Positions 42,293 through 51,028 of a DNA stretch of 64,000 bases are shown here, piece after piece. Both the position numbers and the translations under genes were made by a program. Source of the DNA: Nucisporomicrobium flavum (GTDB lineage: Bacteria; Actinomycetota; Actinomycetes; Mycobacteriales; Micromonosporaceae). The notes under the pieces were generated by a model. The model was not told the DNA's origin. It ran no database searches and was given only the letters and a program-made list of their open reading frames with translations. Every line of letters starts with the position of its first letter. Positions within the stretch are counted from its first letter, which is position 1. The stretch lies in contig NZ_JADMLH010000002.1 in NCBI RefSeq assembly GCF_016464385.1, positions 186,001-250,000 of the forward strand, in the 5' to 3' direction.

Positions 42293-43354
42293 GTGCACAA
42301 GAACGGTCAGGCGGTGATCGCCGGTCTCGGCGTCGCGTTGCCGCCGGCAACGGCGCAGGACGACCTGTGGGAGGGCTATTTCGCCCGGCACTACGCGGCG
42401 GGCGGCCGCCGCGGCCTCGCCAAGCGGATCTTCGAGAACTCGGGCGTGCGGACCCGGCAGGCGGTGGTCAGCCCGTTGCTGGAGGACGTCTCCGACTGGT
42501 CGACCGAGCGCCGGATGCGCCGCTACCAGGTCGAGGCCGTGCCGCTCGGCAAGGAGGCGGTGAGCCGCGCGCTCACCGACGCCGGCGTCGCGGCCGACGA
42601 GATCGGCCTGTTCGCCGTCTGCTCCTGCACCGGGTACGCGACTCCCGGGCTGGACATCCTGCTCGCCCGGGACATGGGCATGTCCGCGCAGCTGCAGCGC
42701 CTCTTCGTCGGGCACATGGGCTGTTACGCCGCGCTGCCCGGCCTGGGCACGGCGGCCGACTTCGTGGCCGCGCGCGGGCTGCCGGCGCTGCTGCTCTGCA
42801 CCGAGCTGACCAGCCTGCACCTGCAGCCGCCGGACACCCGGGTGGACATCCAGCAGATCGTCTCGCACGCTCTCTTCTCGGACGCCTCGGCCGCCGTCGT
42901 GCTCACCCCGGGTTCCGATTCCGGGTACGGGGTCAGCGACGTGGCCGCCCTCACGGACACCACCACGGCCGGGCACATGACCTGGGACGTCACGGACCTG
43001 GGCTTCCGCATGGGCCTGTCCCCGCAGGTCCCCGACGTGCTGTCGGTGCACGTACGCCGCCTCGTGGACGAGCTGCTGGGCCGCAACGGCCTGGTGGTCG
43101 GCGACGTGGACGGCTGGGCGGTGCACCCCGGCGGCCCCAAGATCCTGGACGTGGTGCAGGAGCGGCTGGGGCTCGGCGACGAGCACCTGGCGGCGTCGCG
43201 GGAGGTGCTGTCGACGTACGGGAACTGCTCGTCGCCGACGGTGCTGCTCGCGCTGGAGGAGTTGCGCCGGCGCGCGGAGCAGCCGCGGCGCGTGGTCATG
43301 CTGGCCTTCGGTCCCGGCCTCACCCTGTACGGCGTCCTGCTGGAAAAGTTCTAG
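42293..43354 (+). CDS. agqA: Type III polyketide synthase (alkylresorcinol synthase-like)
   Basis: 353 residues. GTG 42293 has GGGGAGG 6 nt upstream. The Cys of GHMGCYAALPGL is the nucleophile, the His is in VHPGGPKI and the Asn in STYGNCSS, giving the Cys-His-Asn triad of chalcone-synthase-type enzymes. GPGLTLYG closes the fold. Such enzymes extend a fatty-acyl-CoA with malonyl-CoA and cyclise to an alkylresorcinol or pyrone. The neighbours (UbiA, methyltransferase, flavoprotein) then tailor it. The starter specificity cannot be read reliably by eye. Confidence 0.85.
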   Translation: MHKNGQAVIAGLGVALPPATAQDDLWEGYFARHYAAGGRRGLAKRIFENSGVRTRQAVVSPLLEDVSDWSTERRMRRYQVEAVPLGKEAVSRALTDAGVAADEIGLFAVCSCTGYATPGLDILLARDMGMSAQLQRLFVGHMGCYAALPGLGTAADFVAARGLPALLLCTELTSLHLQPPDTRVDIQQIVSHALFSDASAAVVLTPGSDSGYGVSDVAALTDTTTAGHMTWDVTDLGFRMGLSPQVPDVLSVHVRRLVDELLGRNGLVVGDVDGWAVHPGGPKILDVVQERLGLGDEHLAASREVLSTYGNCSSPTVLLALEELRRRAEQPRRVVMLAFGPGLTLYGVLLEKF

Positions 43355-43357
43355 TCT
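43352..43357 (+). promoter_or_regulatory. -10 element (TAGTCT) overlapping the PKS stop codon
   Basis: TAGTCT starts at the TAG stop of the type III PKS and ends 7 nt before GTG 43365, so the next gene can be transcribed separately as a leaderless message. Confidence 0.5.
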
Positions 43358-43364
43358 GGGACGG

Positions 43365-43823
43365 GTGACCCGGGAACGCGCGCAAGGTGTGACTTTGTAC
43401 GCCCTTGCGCTCCTGCTCGCGTTGGCGGGCGGGTTCTGGTTCGTCGGTGCGGCTCCGGACACCGCCGAGGCCGACGGGATCGCCGCGGGCCGCCGTACGC
43501 TCGAAGCCCTCCTGCCGGACGTCCCGGTGCAGACGGAGGCCGAGACGCTGGTCCTGGACGCCGGGGGCCACGAGGAGCGCAACGCCGCGGTCCGCAGCGG
43601 TTCCTACGCGATCGCCCTGGCCTGCGTCGGCGAGGGCCAGCTGCGCGTACGCCTCAGCACGACCTCCGACGACTCGGGTCGCGCCGTCCGGTGCGCGCGG
43701 GAGCAGCCGCAGACGGTGGAGTTCACGGTCGCGCTGGCGGAGGCCTTCTACATGGTGGTGTCCGCCGAGACGCGGGAACCTTCGGTCTTCCGCTGGCGGC
43801 TCATCCGGTCCGGTTCTTACTGA
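43365..43823 (+). CDS. Small exported/membrane-anchored protein of unknown function
   Basis: 152 residues. An N-terminal hydrophobic helix (about 8-29, VTLYALALLLALAGGFWFVGA) acts as signal or anchor. The outside part is beta-rich, with two Cys (ALACVGEG and RAVRCAREQ) that could form a disulfide, and FTVALAEAFYMVVSAET near the end. I do not recognise the family. It starts from its own -10 element (overlapping the PKS stop) and is convergent with the redoxin-like gene 28 bp away. Confidence 0.6.
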   Translation: MTRERAQGVTLYALALLLALAGGFWFVGAAPDTAEADGIAAGRRTLEALLPDVPVQTEAETLVLDAGGHEERNAAVRSGSYAIALACVGEGQLRVRLSTTSDDSGRAVRCAREQPQTVEFTVALAEAFYMVVSAETREPSVFRWRLIRSGSY

Positions 43824-43851
43824 GCGTCAGGCTCGAGATCGTCACGCTCCG

Positions 43852-44625
43852 TCAGAGGCGCGCGAGGTCCGGCTGGAAGTCGGTGATCGACGCCGTACGC
43901 GGGATCTTGCGGACGATTTCCCCCGAACGGTTGACGAGCAGGACCGCCGCGGTGCCGTCCGGGGCGCCCAGATCGAGGCTGGAGCGCAGCTCGCCGGTGG
44001 GGTCGCGCATGGCGCGGACCGTCTTGCCCTGCGCCTGGGGCGTCGTGTTGGTCGGCGGGATCAGCGCGGGCACCGCCGAACCGGGGCCGCTGACCACCGT
44101 CACGACGGTCGTGTCGGCTCGCACCGCCGAGGTGGTGGCCGCGACCAGCTCGCCGCACTCGCACAGGTCGGTGACGAGGATGACGGCCGGCAACTGCCCG
44201 TTCAGCGTGACCATCTGCCCGTCCGCGCCCCGGAGCTCGAGCGCCGGGAGGACCTCCGCCCCGTCGTCGGTGGTGTTGGCGGTGCGCTGGGTGGCGGGCG
44301 GCCGGGACGGCCCGGGCCAGGCGGAGGCGAAGAGGCTGGCGATCGTCACGAGGATCGCCATCGAGATGATGAGCACCGGCGCCCGCAGGCCGGCGTTGCC
44401 GAGGCGGCGCAGCAGGCGGACGGCGGGCCGATCGGTGAAGCGTTCCCAGCGGGTGGCGGGCCGCCGGTCCTGGCGCAGCTCGGCCTGGATGGCCGTGACC
44501 TCGTCGGACAGCTCGGAGAGGTCGTCCGGGACGACGATGACGCCCCACTCCTCGGGCAGGCCGGGCAGGCCGTCGGCGGAACCGCCGTCCGGCCAGCTGC
44601 CACCGTTGTCGCTCAAACTGCCCAC
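43852..44625 (-). CDS. Membrane-anchored redoxin-like protein with a CXC motif
   Basis: 257 residues. A cytoplasmic region (about 1-85, acidic then basic) precedes one transmembrane helix (about 84-104, APVLIISMAILVTIASLFASA). The external domain begins near residue 115 and has a thioredoxin-like order: PALELRGADGQMVTLNGQLPAVILVTDLCECGEL, then VVTVVSGPGS, GELRSSLDLG and AAVLLVNRSGEIV. The expected CxxC is replaced by Cys-Glu-Cys. GTG 44625 has GGGAGGGCGAGG upstream. It may be a redox or copper-handling envelope protein; the function is unproven. Confidence 0.6.
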   Translation of the reverse strand: MGSLSDNGGSWPDGGSADGLPGLPEEWGVIVVPDDLSELSDEVTAIQAELRQDRRPATRWERFTDRPAVRLLRRLGNAGLRAPVLIISMAILVTIASLFASAWPGPSRPPATQRTANTTDDGAEVLPALELRGADGQMVTLNGQLPAVILVTDLCECGELVAATTSAVRADTTVVTVVSGPGSAVPALIPPTNTTPQAQGKTVRAMRDPTGELRSSLDLGAPDGTAAVLLVNRSGEIVRKIPRTASITDFQPDLARL

Positions 44626-44957
44626 GCCTCGCCCTCCCCTCTGCGCAGAGTCTCACGTGCTGCGGGGACCTGCGTCCAGCCTCCCCCAAGCAGTGGCTCG
44701 GCCGCCAGTGGTCGGCCTGCCGGGTCACTAGCGATAAGCTTGACCTCGCAAAACCGCCAGGACCGGAATTTCCGACTCGTTGGGTCGAGTGGTCACCGTG
44801 TCATCACCCTGCGTCACTGAGGCAGCTATTCGCTCGCATGTCAAGCGGTAGAAAGACGGCTCACAGGGCCTCTGAGCTGCACTAACAGTCACGGCCAGGG
44901 TGGGACATCGCTGCCTGAGCGTGTTACCCTAGACACAGCGAAAGGGGTTTCGAACCT
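44626..44957. promoter_or_regulatory. Divergent control region before carD, with several short palindromes
   Basis: No gene is seen. CTCTGCGCAGAG (44639-44650) is a perfect 12-bp palindrome close to the minus-strand gene. CGGAATTTCCG (44764-44774) and ACTCG-N6-CGAGT (44775-44790) lie in the middle. For carD, TACCCT (44925-44930) lies 18 bp after a poor -35 (TGGGAC, 44901-44906); AAAGGGG (44941-44947) is its ribosome site. Confidence 0.45.
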
Positions 44958-45443
44958 ATGGTTTTCAGTGTCGGCGAGACCGTTGTTTACCCCCACCACG
45001 GGGCCGCACTCATCGAGGCAATCGAGACTAGGACCATCAAGGGCGTCGAGAAGCAGTATCTCGTCCTCCGTGTCGCCCAGGGCGACCTGACGGTCCGCGT
45101 GCCCGCTGAGAACGCCGAGATCGTCGGCGTGCGCGAAGTGGTCGGCGAGGAAGGCCTGGGCAAGGTCTTCGACGTCCTCCGCGCTCCGCACACCGAGGAG
45201 CCGACCAACTGGTCGCGGCGTTACAAGGCCAATCTCGAGAAGCTCGCCTCCGGCAACCCGCTCAAGGTCGCCGAAGTTGTTCGTGACCTCTGGCGTCGCG
45301 AGCGTGAGCGTGGTCTCTCGGCCGGGGAGAAGCGCATGCTCGCCAAGGCCCGCGACATCCTCGTCGGCGAGGTGGCCCTCGCCGAGAAGAGCACCAAGGA
45401 CGAGGCGGAAGTCCTCCTCGACAAGGTGCTCACCGAGGCCTGA
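44958..45443 (+). CDS. carD: RNA-polymerase-binding transcription factor CarD
   Basis: 161 residues. CarD binds the RNA polymerase beta subunit, stabilises open complexes at promoters and is essential in mycobacteria. The N-terminal Tudor-like RID is [22 protein letters not shown], followed by [20 protein letters not shown]; the C-terminal helical DNA-binding domain has [13 protein letters not shown] and the Trp of [13 protein letters not shown] that wedges the -10 upstream edge. Length matches the mycobacterial protein. ispD and ispF follow. Confidence 0.97.
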   Translation: MVFSVGETVVYPHHGAALIEAIETRTIKGVEKQYLVLRVAQGDLTVRVPAENAEIVGVREVVGEEGLGKVFDVLRAPHTEEPTNWSRRYKANLEKLASGNPLKVAEVVRDLWRRERERGLSAGEKRMLAKARDILVGEVALAEKSTKDEAEVLLDKVLTEA

Positions 45444-45491
45444 CGTCTCCACCACCTCTCTGCACCACCAGGCGAAACCGAGGACCGCGAC

Positions 45492-46184
45492 GTGACCGCG
45501 CAGCTCAATGCTCGCGGTGACGTCGCGGTCCTTGTTCCTGCTGCGGGTTCGGGCGTACGGCTCGGCCCCGGCGCGCCGAAGGCCCTGCGCCTGCTCGCCG
45601 GTGAACCCCTCCTCGTGCACGCGGTCCGCCGGGTGGCCGCCGCCCCGTCGGTCCGCATGATCGTCGTCGCCGCGCCGGCTGCCGAGGTCGACGCTGTCCG
45701 CGAGCTGCTCGCGCCGGTCGCCCCGGTCGTCGTCGTCGCGGGTGGCGCCGAGCGGCAGGACTCGGTCGCGGCGATGCTGGCGGCGGTGCCCACGACGGTG
45801 GGCATCGTGCTCGTGCACGACGCGGCCCGCGCGCTGACACCCCCGGAGCTTGTCGAATCGGTCGCCGCTGCGGTACGCGACGGCAGCCCCGCGGTGATCC
45901 CGGTGCTCCCGGTAGTCGACACCGTCAAAGAGGTCGGCCCGGGCGAGACCGTTCTGGGCACGGTTGACCGGTCGGTGCTGCGCAGCGTACAGACGCCGCA
46001 GGGGTTCCGGCACGACGTGCTCGCCGCCGCCCACCGCGCCGGGCTCGACGCGCACACCGACGACGCAGGCATGGTCGAGAAGACCGGGACGCCGGTGGTG
46101 TGCGTACCGGGCTCCGAGTTCGCCCTGAAGATCACCCGGCCGCTGGACCTGGTGATCGCCGAGGCGCTGCTCCGCGTAGCCTGA
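45492..46184 (+). CDS. ispD: 2-C-methyl-D-erythritol 4-phosphate cytidylyltransferase
   Basis: 230 residues. It is the third step of the MEP isoprenoid route, using CTP. It has the nucleotide-binding [20 protein letters not shown], the loop [30 protein letters not shown] and [15 protein letters not shown] 45492 is preceded by a GAGGAC. The carD-ispD-ispF order is widespread in actinobacteria. Confidence 0.95.
   Translation: MTAQLNARGDVAVLVPAAGSGVRLGPGAPKALRLLAGEPLLVHAVRRVAAAPSVRMIVVAAPAAEVDAVRELLAPVAPVVVVAGGAERQDSVAAMLAAVPTTVGIVLVHDAARALTPPELVESVAAAVRDGSPAVIPVLPVVDTVKEVGPGETVLGTVDRSVLRSVQTPQGFRHDVLAAAHRAGLDAHTDDAGMVEKTGTPVVCVPGSEFALKITRPLDLVIAEALLRVA
46177..46182 (+). promoter_or_regulatory. 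-10 element (TAGCCT) inside the end of ispD, before ispF
   Basis: TAGCCT lies in the last codons of ispD and ends 7 nt before GTG 46190, so ispF could also be expressed from a leaderless promoter. Confidence 0.4.
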
Positions 46185-46189
46185 CGGCC

Positions 46190-46663
46190 GTGGACCAGCG
46201 CATCGGCATCGGCACGGACGTACACGCCTTCGACCCCACCCGGGTGTGCTGGGTGGCGGGGCTGATGTGGCCGGGCGAGCCGGGGCTGGCCGGTCACTCC
46301 GACGCCGACGTCGCCGCGCACGCCGCCTGCGACGCCCTGTTCAGCGCCGCCGGGCTCGGCGACCTGGGCAGCAACTTCGGCACCTCGGCACCCGAGTGGG
46401 CCGGGGCCGCCGGGGTCGCCCTGCTGAGCGAGGCGGCCGGTCGGGTCCGCGCCGGGGGATGGACGATCGGGAACGTCGCGATCCAGGTCATCGGCAACAA
46501 GCCGAAGATCGGCAAGCGCCGGGACGAGGCGCAGAAGGTGCTCTCCGCAGCGGTCGGCGCCCCCGTCACGGTGTCGGGCACGACCACCGACGGGCTGGGG
46601 CTGACCGGCCGCGGCGAAGGGCTGGCGGCGATCGCCACCGCTTTGATCCACCGCCCGGCCTGA
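46190..46663 (+). CDS. ispF: 2-C-methyl-D-erythritol 2,4-cyclodiphosphate synthase
   Basis: 157 residues. It forms the cyclodiphosphate in the MEP route. The metal site is [10 protein letters not shown] (Asp and His); [19 protein letters not shown] gives the other His; also [18 protein letters not shown] and [17 protein letters not shown] 46190 follows the ispD stop by 5 bp. The usual next gene, cysS, is absent; a TPR protein follows instead. Confidence 0.95.
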   Translation: MDQRIGIGTDVHAFDPTRVCWVAGLMWPGEPGLAGHSDADVAAHAACDALFSAAGLGDLGSNFGTSAPEWAGAAGVALLSEAAGRVRAGGWTIGNVAIQVIGNKPKIGKRRDEAQKVLSAAVGAPVTVSGTTTDGLGLTGRGEGLAAIATALIHRPA

Positions 46664-46765
46664 CCACGGCCTGACCGCGACCGTGACCCGGGCCGGCGGC
46701 TGGTGTGTCGGCAGGCGGGAGCCGGTGCCGTCGTCGCGGGGCGGGTGATCTCGCCGGGGACGGCC

Positions 46766-46771
46766 TAGGCT
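46766..46771 (+). promoter_or_regulatory. -10 element (TAGGCT) of the TPR protein gene
   Basis: TAGGCT ends 6 nt before GTG 46778, consistent with a leaderless message. Confidence 0.5.
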
Positions 46772-46777
46772 CGACGG

Positions 46778-47881
46778 GTGTCGAGCGAGCCCACCTCCCA
46801 GTCCGATCCCGAGACGACCCCCGAGGAGTACCGCCAGCGGGCTCTGCTGATGGCCGATCTCGGCCGGTACGACGAGGCGGCCGCGGACATCGCCGCCGGG
46901 CTGGCGACCGCGCCCTCCGATGCCGGGCTGCTGACCACGCTGGCGCGGTTGCACGTGGCGGCCGGGCAGCCGGTGGACGCGCTCGCGGCCGCGGACCGGG
47001 CGGTCGCCGTCGCTCCCCGGATGATCGAGCCGCTCGTCGTGCGGGCCATGGCGCTGACCGACGAGCGCCGCTACGGGGAGGCGGCGCAGGTCGCGGGGGA
47101 GATCCTCACCCGGTGGCCGGAGGAGGCGTTCGCGCAGCGTACGGGGGCCGCCCTGCTCAGCGAGTCGCGGAACGGCCAGGCGGCGCTGAACGCGGCGTGG
47201 AACGGGGTACGGCTCGCTCCGCGGGACGCCGAGGCCCACCTGGTGCTCGCGGTCGTCGCGGCCCGGCTGCGGCTGTTCGACCTGGCGCAGCGCGGGTACA
47301 GCGAGGCGCTCGACCTCGACCCGGCCATCGGCGACGCCCAGCGCGACGTCGGCCTGGTCCGGCTGGAGCGGCGGCGGTGGGCCCAGGCGCTGGAGGCGCT
47401 GGCGGACGAGGCGACGCTGCAGGCCGCGGAGCCGGATCAGCAGGCTGCGGCGGCTGCCGCGGAGCCGGTGGACGTGACGCCGCCGGCGGGCCCGGTGCTG
47501 GATCGCTCCGCCGTCACGGTCGCCGCGCTGCGGCAGGCGGTTCTGTTCGGCGCCAACGGTGTGATGATCGCGGCGGTGCTGAGCGCCGTGATGACGCTGT
47601 CCAGCGCGGGGATCGCACGGACGTGGGCCGGGATGATCGGCGTGGTGCTGCTGCTCGGGCTCGTCGGGTGGCTGACCCGGCAGCTGCGCCCGGAGCCGCT
47701 GGGCACCGTGCTGCGCAGGGCCCGGACGACCGCGCCCAGGCTGGTCCTCGCCGTGTACGCGGCCACCCTGGCCCCCGTGCTGCTCGTCCTGTACGCGGTG
47801 ATCGGTGGCCTGGCGCCCCTGGTCGCTGCGATGGTGCTCGCGGCCGTCGCGGAACTGATGGTCCTGACCCAGCGCGCCTAA
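46778..47881 (+). CDS. TPR-repeat protein with C-terminal membrane domain
   Basis: 367 residues. Residues about 17-215 contain five or six tetratricopeptide units (for example RALLMADLGRYDEAAADIAAG, ARLHVAAGQPVDALAAADRAV, ALTDERRYGEAAQVAGEILT, YSEALDLDPAIGDAQRDVG). A Pro/Ala/Glu linker leads to three or four transmembrane helices (about 250-270, 276-295, 320-345, 347-365). It probably presents a cytoplasmic protein-interaction surface at the membrane; the partner is unknown. It converges on the next gene, and the two stops overlap by 4 bp. Confidence 0.75.
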   Translation: MSSEPTSQSDPETTPEEYRQRALLMADLGRYDEAAADIAAGLATAPSDAGLLTTLARLHVAAGQPVDALAAADRAVAVAPRMIEPLVVRAMALTDERRYGEAAQVAGEILTRWPEEAFAQRTGAALLSESRNGQAALNAAWNGVRLAPRDAEAHLVLAVVAARLRLFDLAQRGYSEALDLDPAIGDAQRDVGLVRLERRRWAQALEALADEATLQAAEPDQQAAAAAAEPVDVTPPAGPVLDRSAVTVAALRQAVLFGANGVMIAAVLSAVMTLSSAGIARTWAGMIGVVLLLGLVGWLTRQLRPEPLGTVLRRARTTAPRLVLAVYAATLAPVLLVLYAVIGGLAPLVAAMVLAAVAELMVLTQRA

Positions 47882-48897
47882 CCCACGTTCCCGAGCGCCA
47901 CCGCGGGCACCGCCGTGGCGGGTACGAGGCCGCGCATGCTCGCCCGCAGGCGCTCCTCGGCGACCGGACGGCAGCCCAGGGTGTCGAGGGCCAGCAGGGC
48001 CGCACCGACGGCGGGCGGGGCGTCGAGCACGCCGATCTCGGCCAGCGGCGCTTGGGCGTGGGCGCCCGCCACCACCCGGTCGTGCAGCACGGGGTGCCGG
48101 GCGCGCAGCACGCCACCGCCCAGGACCAGCGCGTGCCGTACGCCCAGCAGCCCGAGCCGGCCCGCGGCCACCCGGTGCTGGGCCAGGATCTCCTCGGCCT
48201 GGCGGCGTACCAGCCCTTCGGCGACGGGATCGCCCGCGGTGGCCACGGCGAACAGCAGCGGTGCGAGTTCGCGGACCCGGAGCGGGTCGATCTCGCCGAG
48301 GTGCAGGCCGATGCTGACCTGTTCGACGCGGGCCCGGTCGAAGTGGGCGGCGACGGCGGCGGAGAGCGCGGTGGGTTCGCCGCGGCCGTCCTCGCCCCGG
48401 GCCGCCAGCCGCAGGGTGTGCTCGGCCAGGTCGTGGCCGCCGCCCCAGTCGCCGGAGATCGGGCCCAGGGCGACGAACCGGGCCGTACGGCCGTCGGCGG
48501 ACCGTCCGACACAGTTGGTGCCCGCCCCGCAGACCACGGCGACCGCGTCCGGGAGCGAGGTGCCCGCGCGCATCAGGGCGAAGCAGTCGTTGTCCACGAG
48601 CGTGGTGCGGCTCCAGGCGCGCGCGGAGATGGCGGCGTGCAGACGTTCCACCTCCACGGGCAGGTCCGCTCCGGCGAGGTAGACCGCGGCCACGTCGATC
48701 GGGTCGGTGGGTGCCAGGCCGGCTTCCGCGCGTACGGCGGTGATCAGGCCGTCGAGGACGTGCAGAGCGCCGGCCAGGCCGATCGAGTGCGGCGACGTGG
48801 TCGGGCCGCGGACGAAGCCGAGCACGTGGCCGTCCGCCGTGCCGAGGACGACGTCGGTCTTGGAGTTGCCGCCGTCCACGGCCAGGAAGAGTCTCAT
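47878..48897 (-). CDS. csnK: BadF/BadG-type sugar kinase of the chitosan-oligosaccharide operon
   Basis: 339 residues. The N-terminal phosphate motif FLAVDGGNSKTDVVLG, then TLVDNDCFALMRAG, AVVCGAGTNCVGR, ISGDWGGG and ALVLGGGVLRARHP mark the BadF/BadG/NAG-kinase fold. In Streptomyces the csnR-EFGHK operon ends with such a kinase, and this operon has the same order, so I use the same symbol. It probably phosphorylates glucosamine or its oligomers. ATG 48897 overlaps the csnH stop (ATGA). Confidence 0.8.
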   Translation of the reverse strand: MRLFLAVDGGNSKTDVVLGTADGHVLGFVRGPTTSPHSIGLAGALHVLDGLITAVRAEAGLAPTDPIDVAAVYLAGADLPVEVERLHAAISARAWSRTTLVDNDCFALMRAGTSLPDAVAVVCGAGTNCVGRSADGRTARFVALGPISGDWGGGHDLAEHTLRLAARGEDGRGEPTALSAAVAAHFDRARVEQVSIGLHLGEIDPLRVRELAPLLFAVATAGDPVAEGLVRRQAEEILAQHRVAAGRLGLLGVRHALVLGGGVLRARHPVLHDRVVAGAHAQAPLAEIGVLDAPPAVGAALLALDTLGCRPVAEERLRASMRGLVPATAVPAVALGNVG

Positions 48898-50150
48898 CGA
48901 GCCCAGGCCAGGTGCCGGGCACCCGTGGCGAGCAGTTCGTCGGTCAGCTTCTCCGCCCGCTTGTGCTGGCCGATCAGCGGGTGGGCCAGCAACGCGCGGT
49001 ACACCCGGTGCCGTCCGCCGCGCAGGGCGGCGTCGAGCGCCAGTTCCTCGTACCCGGAGACGTGCGCGACCAGTCCGGCCAGGTCGGGCGCGAGCGGGGT
49101 GACCGGCAGCGGTGCCGGGCCGTCCTGGCCTGCCCGTGCGGAGACCTCGATGACGGCCCGGTCGTCGAGGAACGGCAGCGTGCCGTTGTTGCGGACGTTG
49201 ACCGAGTGCACGCCGTCGGGGTCGTGGCCGTGCAGCGCCGCGATCAGCCCGACGGCCGCCTCCGAGTAGTACGCCCCACCGCGCTCGCCCAGCAGCGCGG
49301 GCTTCTCCTCCAGCGCCGGATCGCGGTACATCTCGAGCAGCGTCGCCTCGATCTCGGCGACCCGCTGACCCCGCGTGGGCGCGCCGGCCGCGGCGCGTAC
49401 GTGCTGGTCGTGCGCGTAGAAGTAGCTGAGGTAGTACGACGGCACGTTGCCGAGCGCCGTGAGCACCGCGGGATCGAGCTCCACCTCGGCGGCGAGCTCC
49501 GGGAGGTGCTCGCGCAGCAGCCCGGGCAGCCGGTCGACGCCGTCCACATAGGCCGCCCGTTCCCAGGTCAGGTGGTTGAGGCCGACGTGGTCGAGCACGA
49601 CGGCGGACGGGTCGACGCCGAGCAGGGCGGCGAAGCGGCGCTGGAAGCCGATCGCCACGTTGCAGAGCCCGACCGCCTTGTGCCCGGCGTCGAGCAGGGC
49701 GCGGGTCACGATGCCGACGGGGTTGGTGAAGTCGACGATCCACGCTCCCGGCTTGGCGCGGGCCCGGATGCGCCCGGCGACGTCGAGCACGACGGGGACC
49801 GTACGCAGAGCCTTCGCGAGCCCGCCCGCCCCCGTGGTTTCCTGGCCGACGCAGCCGCAGGTCAGCGGGAAGGTCTCGTCGCTGATCCGGGCGGCCTGCC
49901 CGCCGACGCGCAGCTGGATCACCGCGGCGTCGGCGTCGGTGACGCCGGCGTCGAGGTCGGTGGTCCAGGTGACCTTCCCCGGGTGGCCGTGGTGCCGGAA
50001 GATCCGCTCGGAGAAGGCGCCGACCACGTCGAGCCGCTCCCCGGCGGGATCGATCAGCACAAGCTCCGACACCATCGAACCGAGCCGGGCGAACCCGTCC
50101 ACCAGCTCCGGCGTGTACGTGGACCCGCCGCCGACGACAGCGATCTTCAC
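48894..50150 (-). CDS. csnH: Glycoside hydrolase family 4 enzyme (6-phospho-beta-glucosidase-like)
   Basis: 418 residues. GH4 enzymes cleave glycosides by an NAD-dependent redox mechanism with a divalent metal. Seen are the NAD fold KIAVVGGGSTYTPEL, the CGCVGQETTGAGG stretch, DFTNPVGIVTRAL, the metal-ligand Cys-Asn in VGLCNVAIG and His in GLNHLTWE. GTG 50150 overlaps the upstream permease stop (GTGA), and the stop overlaps csnK (ATGA). In the chitosan pathway it would degrade imported glucosamine oligomers, possibly after phosphorylation. Confidence 0.85.
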   Translation of the reverse strand: MKIAVVGGGSTYTPELVDGFARLGSMVSELVLIDPAGERLDVVGAFSERIFRHHGHPGKVTWTTDLDAGVTDADAAVIQLRVGGQAARISDETFPLTCGCVGQETTGAGGLAKALRTVPVVLDVAGRIRARAKPGAWIVDFTNPVGIVTRALLDAGHKAVGLCNVAIGFQRRFAALLGVDPSAVVLDHVGLNHLTWERAAYVDGVDRLPGLLREHLPELAAEVELDPAVLTALGNVPSYYLSYFYAHDQHVRAAAGAPTRGQRVAEIEATLLEMYRDPALEEKPALLGERGGAYYSEAAVGLIAALHGHDPDGVHSVNVRNNGTLPFLDDRAVIEVSARAGQDGPAPLPVTPLAPDLAGLVAHVSGYEELALDAALRGGRHRVYRALLAHPLIGQHKRAEKLTDELLATGARHLAWAR

Positions 50151-51028
50151 CCCTTGACCCCCGTGAGTGTGACGCCCTGGACGAATGCCTTCTGGGCGAA
50201 GAAGAACACGACGACGATCGGCGCCATGGCCAGCACGGTGGCGGCCGTGACGAGGTTCCAGTCGACGTGATGGACACCGTGGAACGAGGCGAGACCCAGC
50301 GACAGCGTCCACGAGCGCTCGTTCTCGCTGGTGTAGAGCAGCGGCCCGTAGTAGTCGTTCCAGGCGTAGAAGAACTGGAACAGTCCCGCGGCGGCGATGC
50401 CCGGGCGGGCCATCGGCAGCACGACGCGGATCAGGGTCCGCCATTCGCCGCAGCCGTCGACCCGGGCCGCGTCCAGGTAGTCGGACGGGATGGTCAGCAG
50501 GAACTGCCGCAGCAGGAAGATGCAGAACGCGTCGCCGAAGAGCATCGGCACGATCAGCGGGGTCAGCGAGCCGGTGAGGCCGTACCGGGCCCACATCAGG
50601 TAGAGCGGGACGGTCACCACCTGCGGCGGCAACATCATCACGCAGATGACGGCCAGGAACATCGCGTTGCGGCCGCGGAACCTCAGCTTGGCCAGGGCGT
50701 ACGCGGCCGGCACGCTGGACAGCAGCATGAACGCGGTGGCCAGGACCGCGTAGATCACCGTGTTGAGCAGGTACCGCGGCAGCGGGGTGACCTCGAAGAC
50801 GCGTACGTAGTTGTCGAAGTGCCAGGTGTTGGGCCAGTAGTCGCTGGTCAGCGCCTGATCGCTGGTCATCACGGAGATCAGGAGCAGGTAGCCCACCGGG
50901 GTCAGGAACATGATGGCCAGCACGATGGCGATGCTGTGCCGGGCGATCCACGCGAGCCGGTTCTGGCGGCGTACCTGTCGAGGGGTGACCGCGGCGGTGC
51001 GCGGCGGCCGTTCCAGCAGGGTTGTCAT
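50147..51028 (-). CDS. csnG: ABC sugar permease, second (MalG-type)
   Basis: 293 residues and six transmembrane helices. The N-terminal 20 residues are cytoplasmic (MTTLLERPPRTAAVTPRQV). The EAA loop is DYLDAARVDGCGEWRTLIRVVLPMARPGI (core: DAARVDGCGE). ATG 51028 has a GGGGAGGAC ribosome site and overlaps the csnF stop (ATGA). It forms the membrane channel with CsnF. Confidence 0.85.
   Translation of the reverse strand: MTTLLERPPRTAAVTPRQVRRQNRLAWIARHSIAIVLAIMFLTPVGYLLLISVMTSDQALTSDYWPNTWHFDNYVRVFEVTPLPRYLLNTVIYAVLATAFMLLSSVPAAYALAKLRFRGRNAMFLAVICVMMLPPQVVTVPLYLMWARYGLTGSLTPLIVPMLFGDAFCIFLLRQFLLTIPSDYLDAARVDGCGEWRTLIRVVLPMARPGIAAAGLFQFFYAWNDYYGPLLYTSENERSWTLSLGLASFHGVHHVDWNLVTAATVLAMAPIVVVFFFAQKAFVQGVTLTGVKG

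Noticed and set aside
45221-48922. 1233-residue minus-strand open frame over carD, ispD, ispF and the TPR gene
   Set aside because: Arg/Pro/Ser-rich antisense shadow of four genes with clear motifs on the plus strand.
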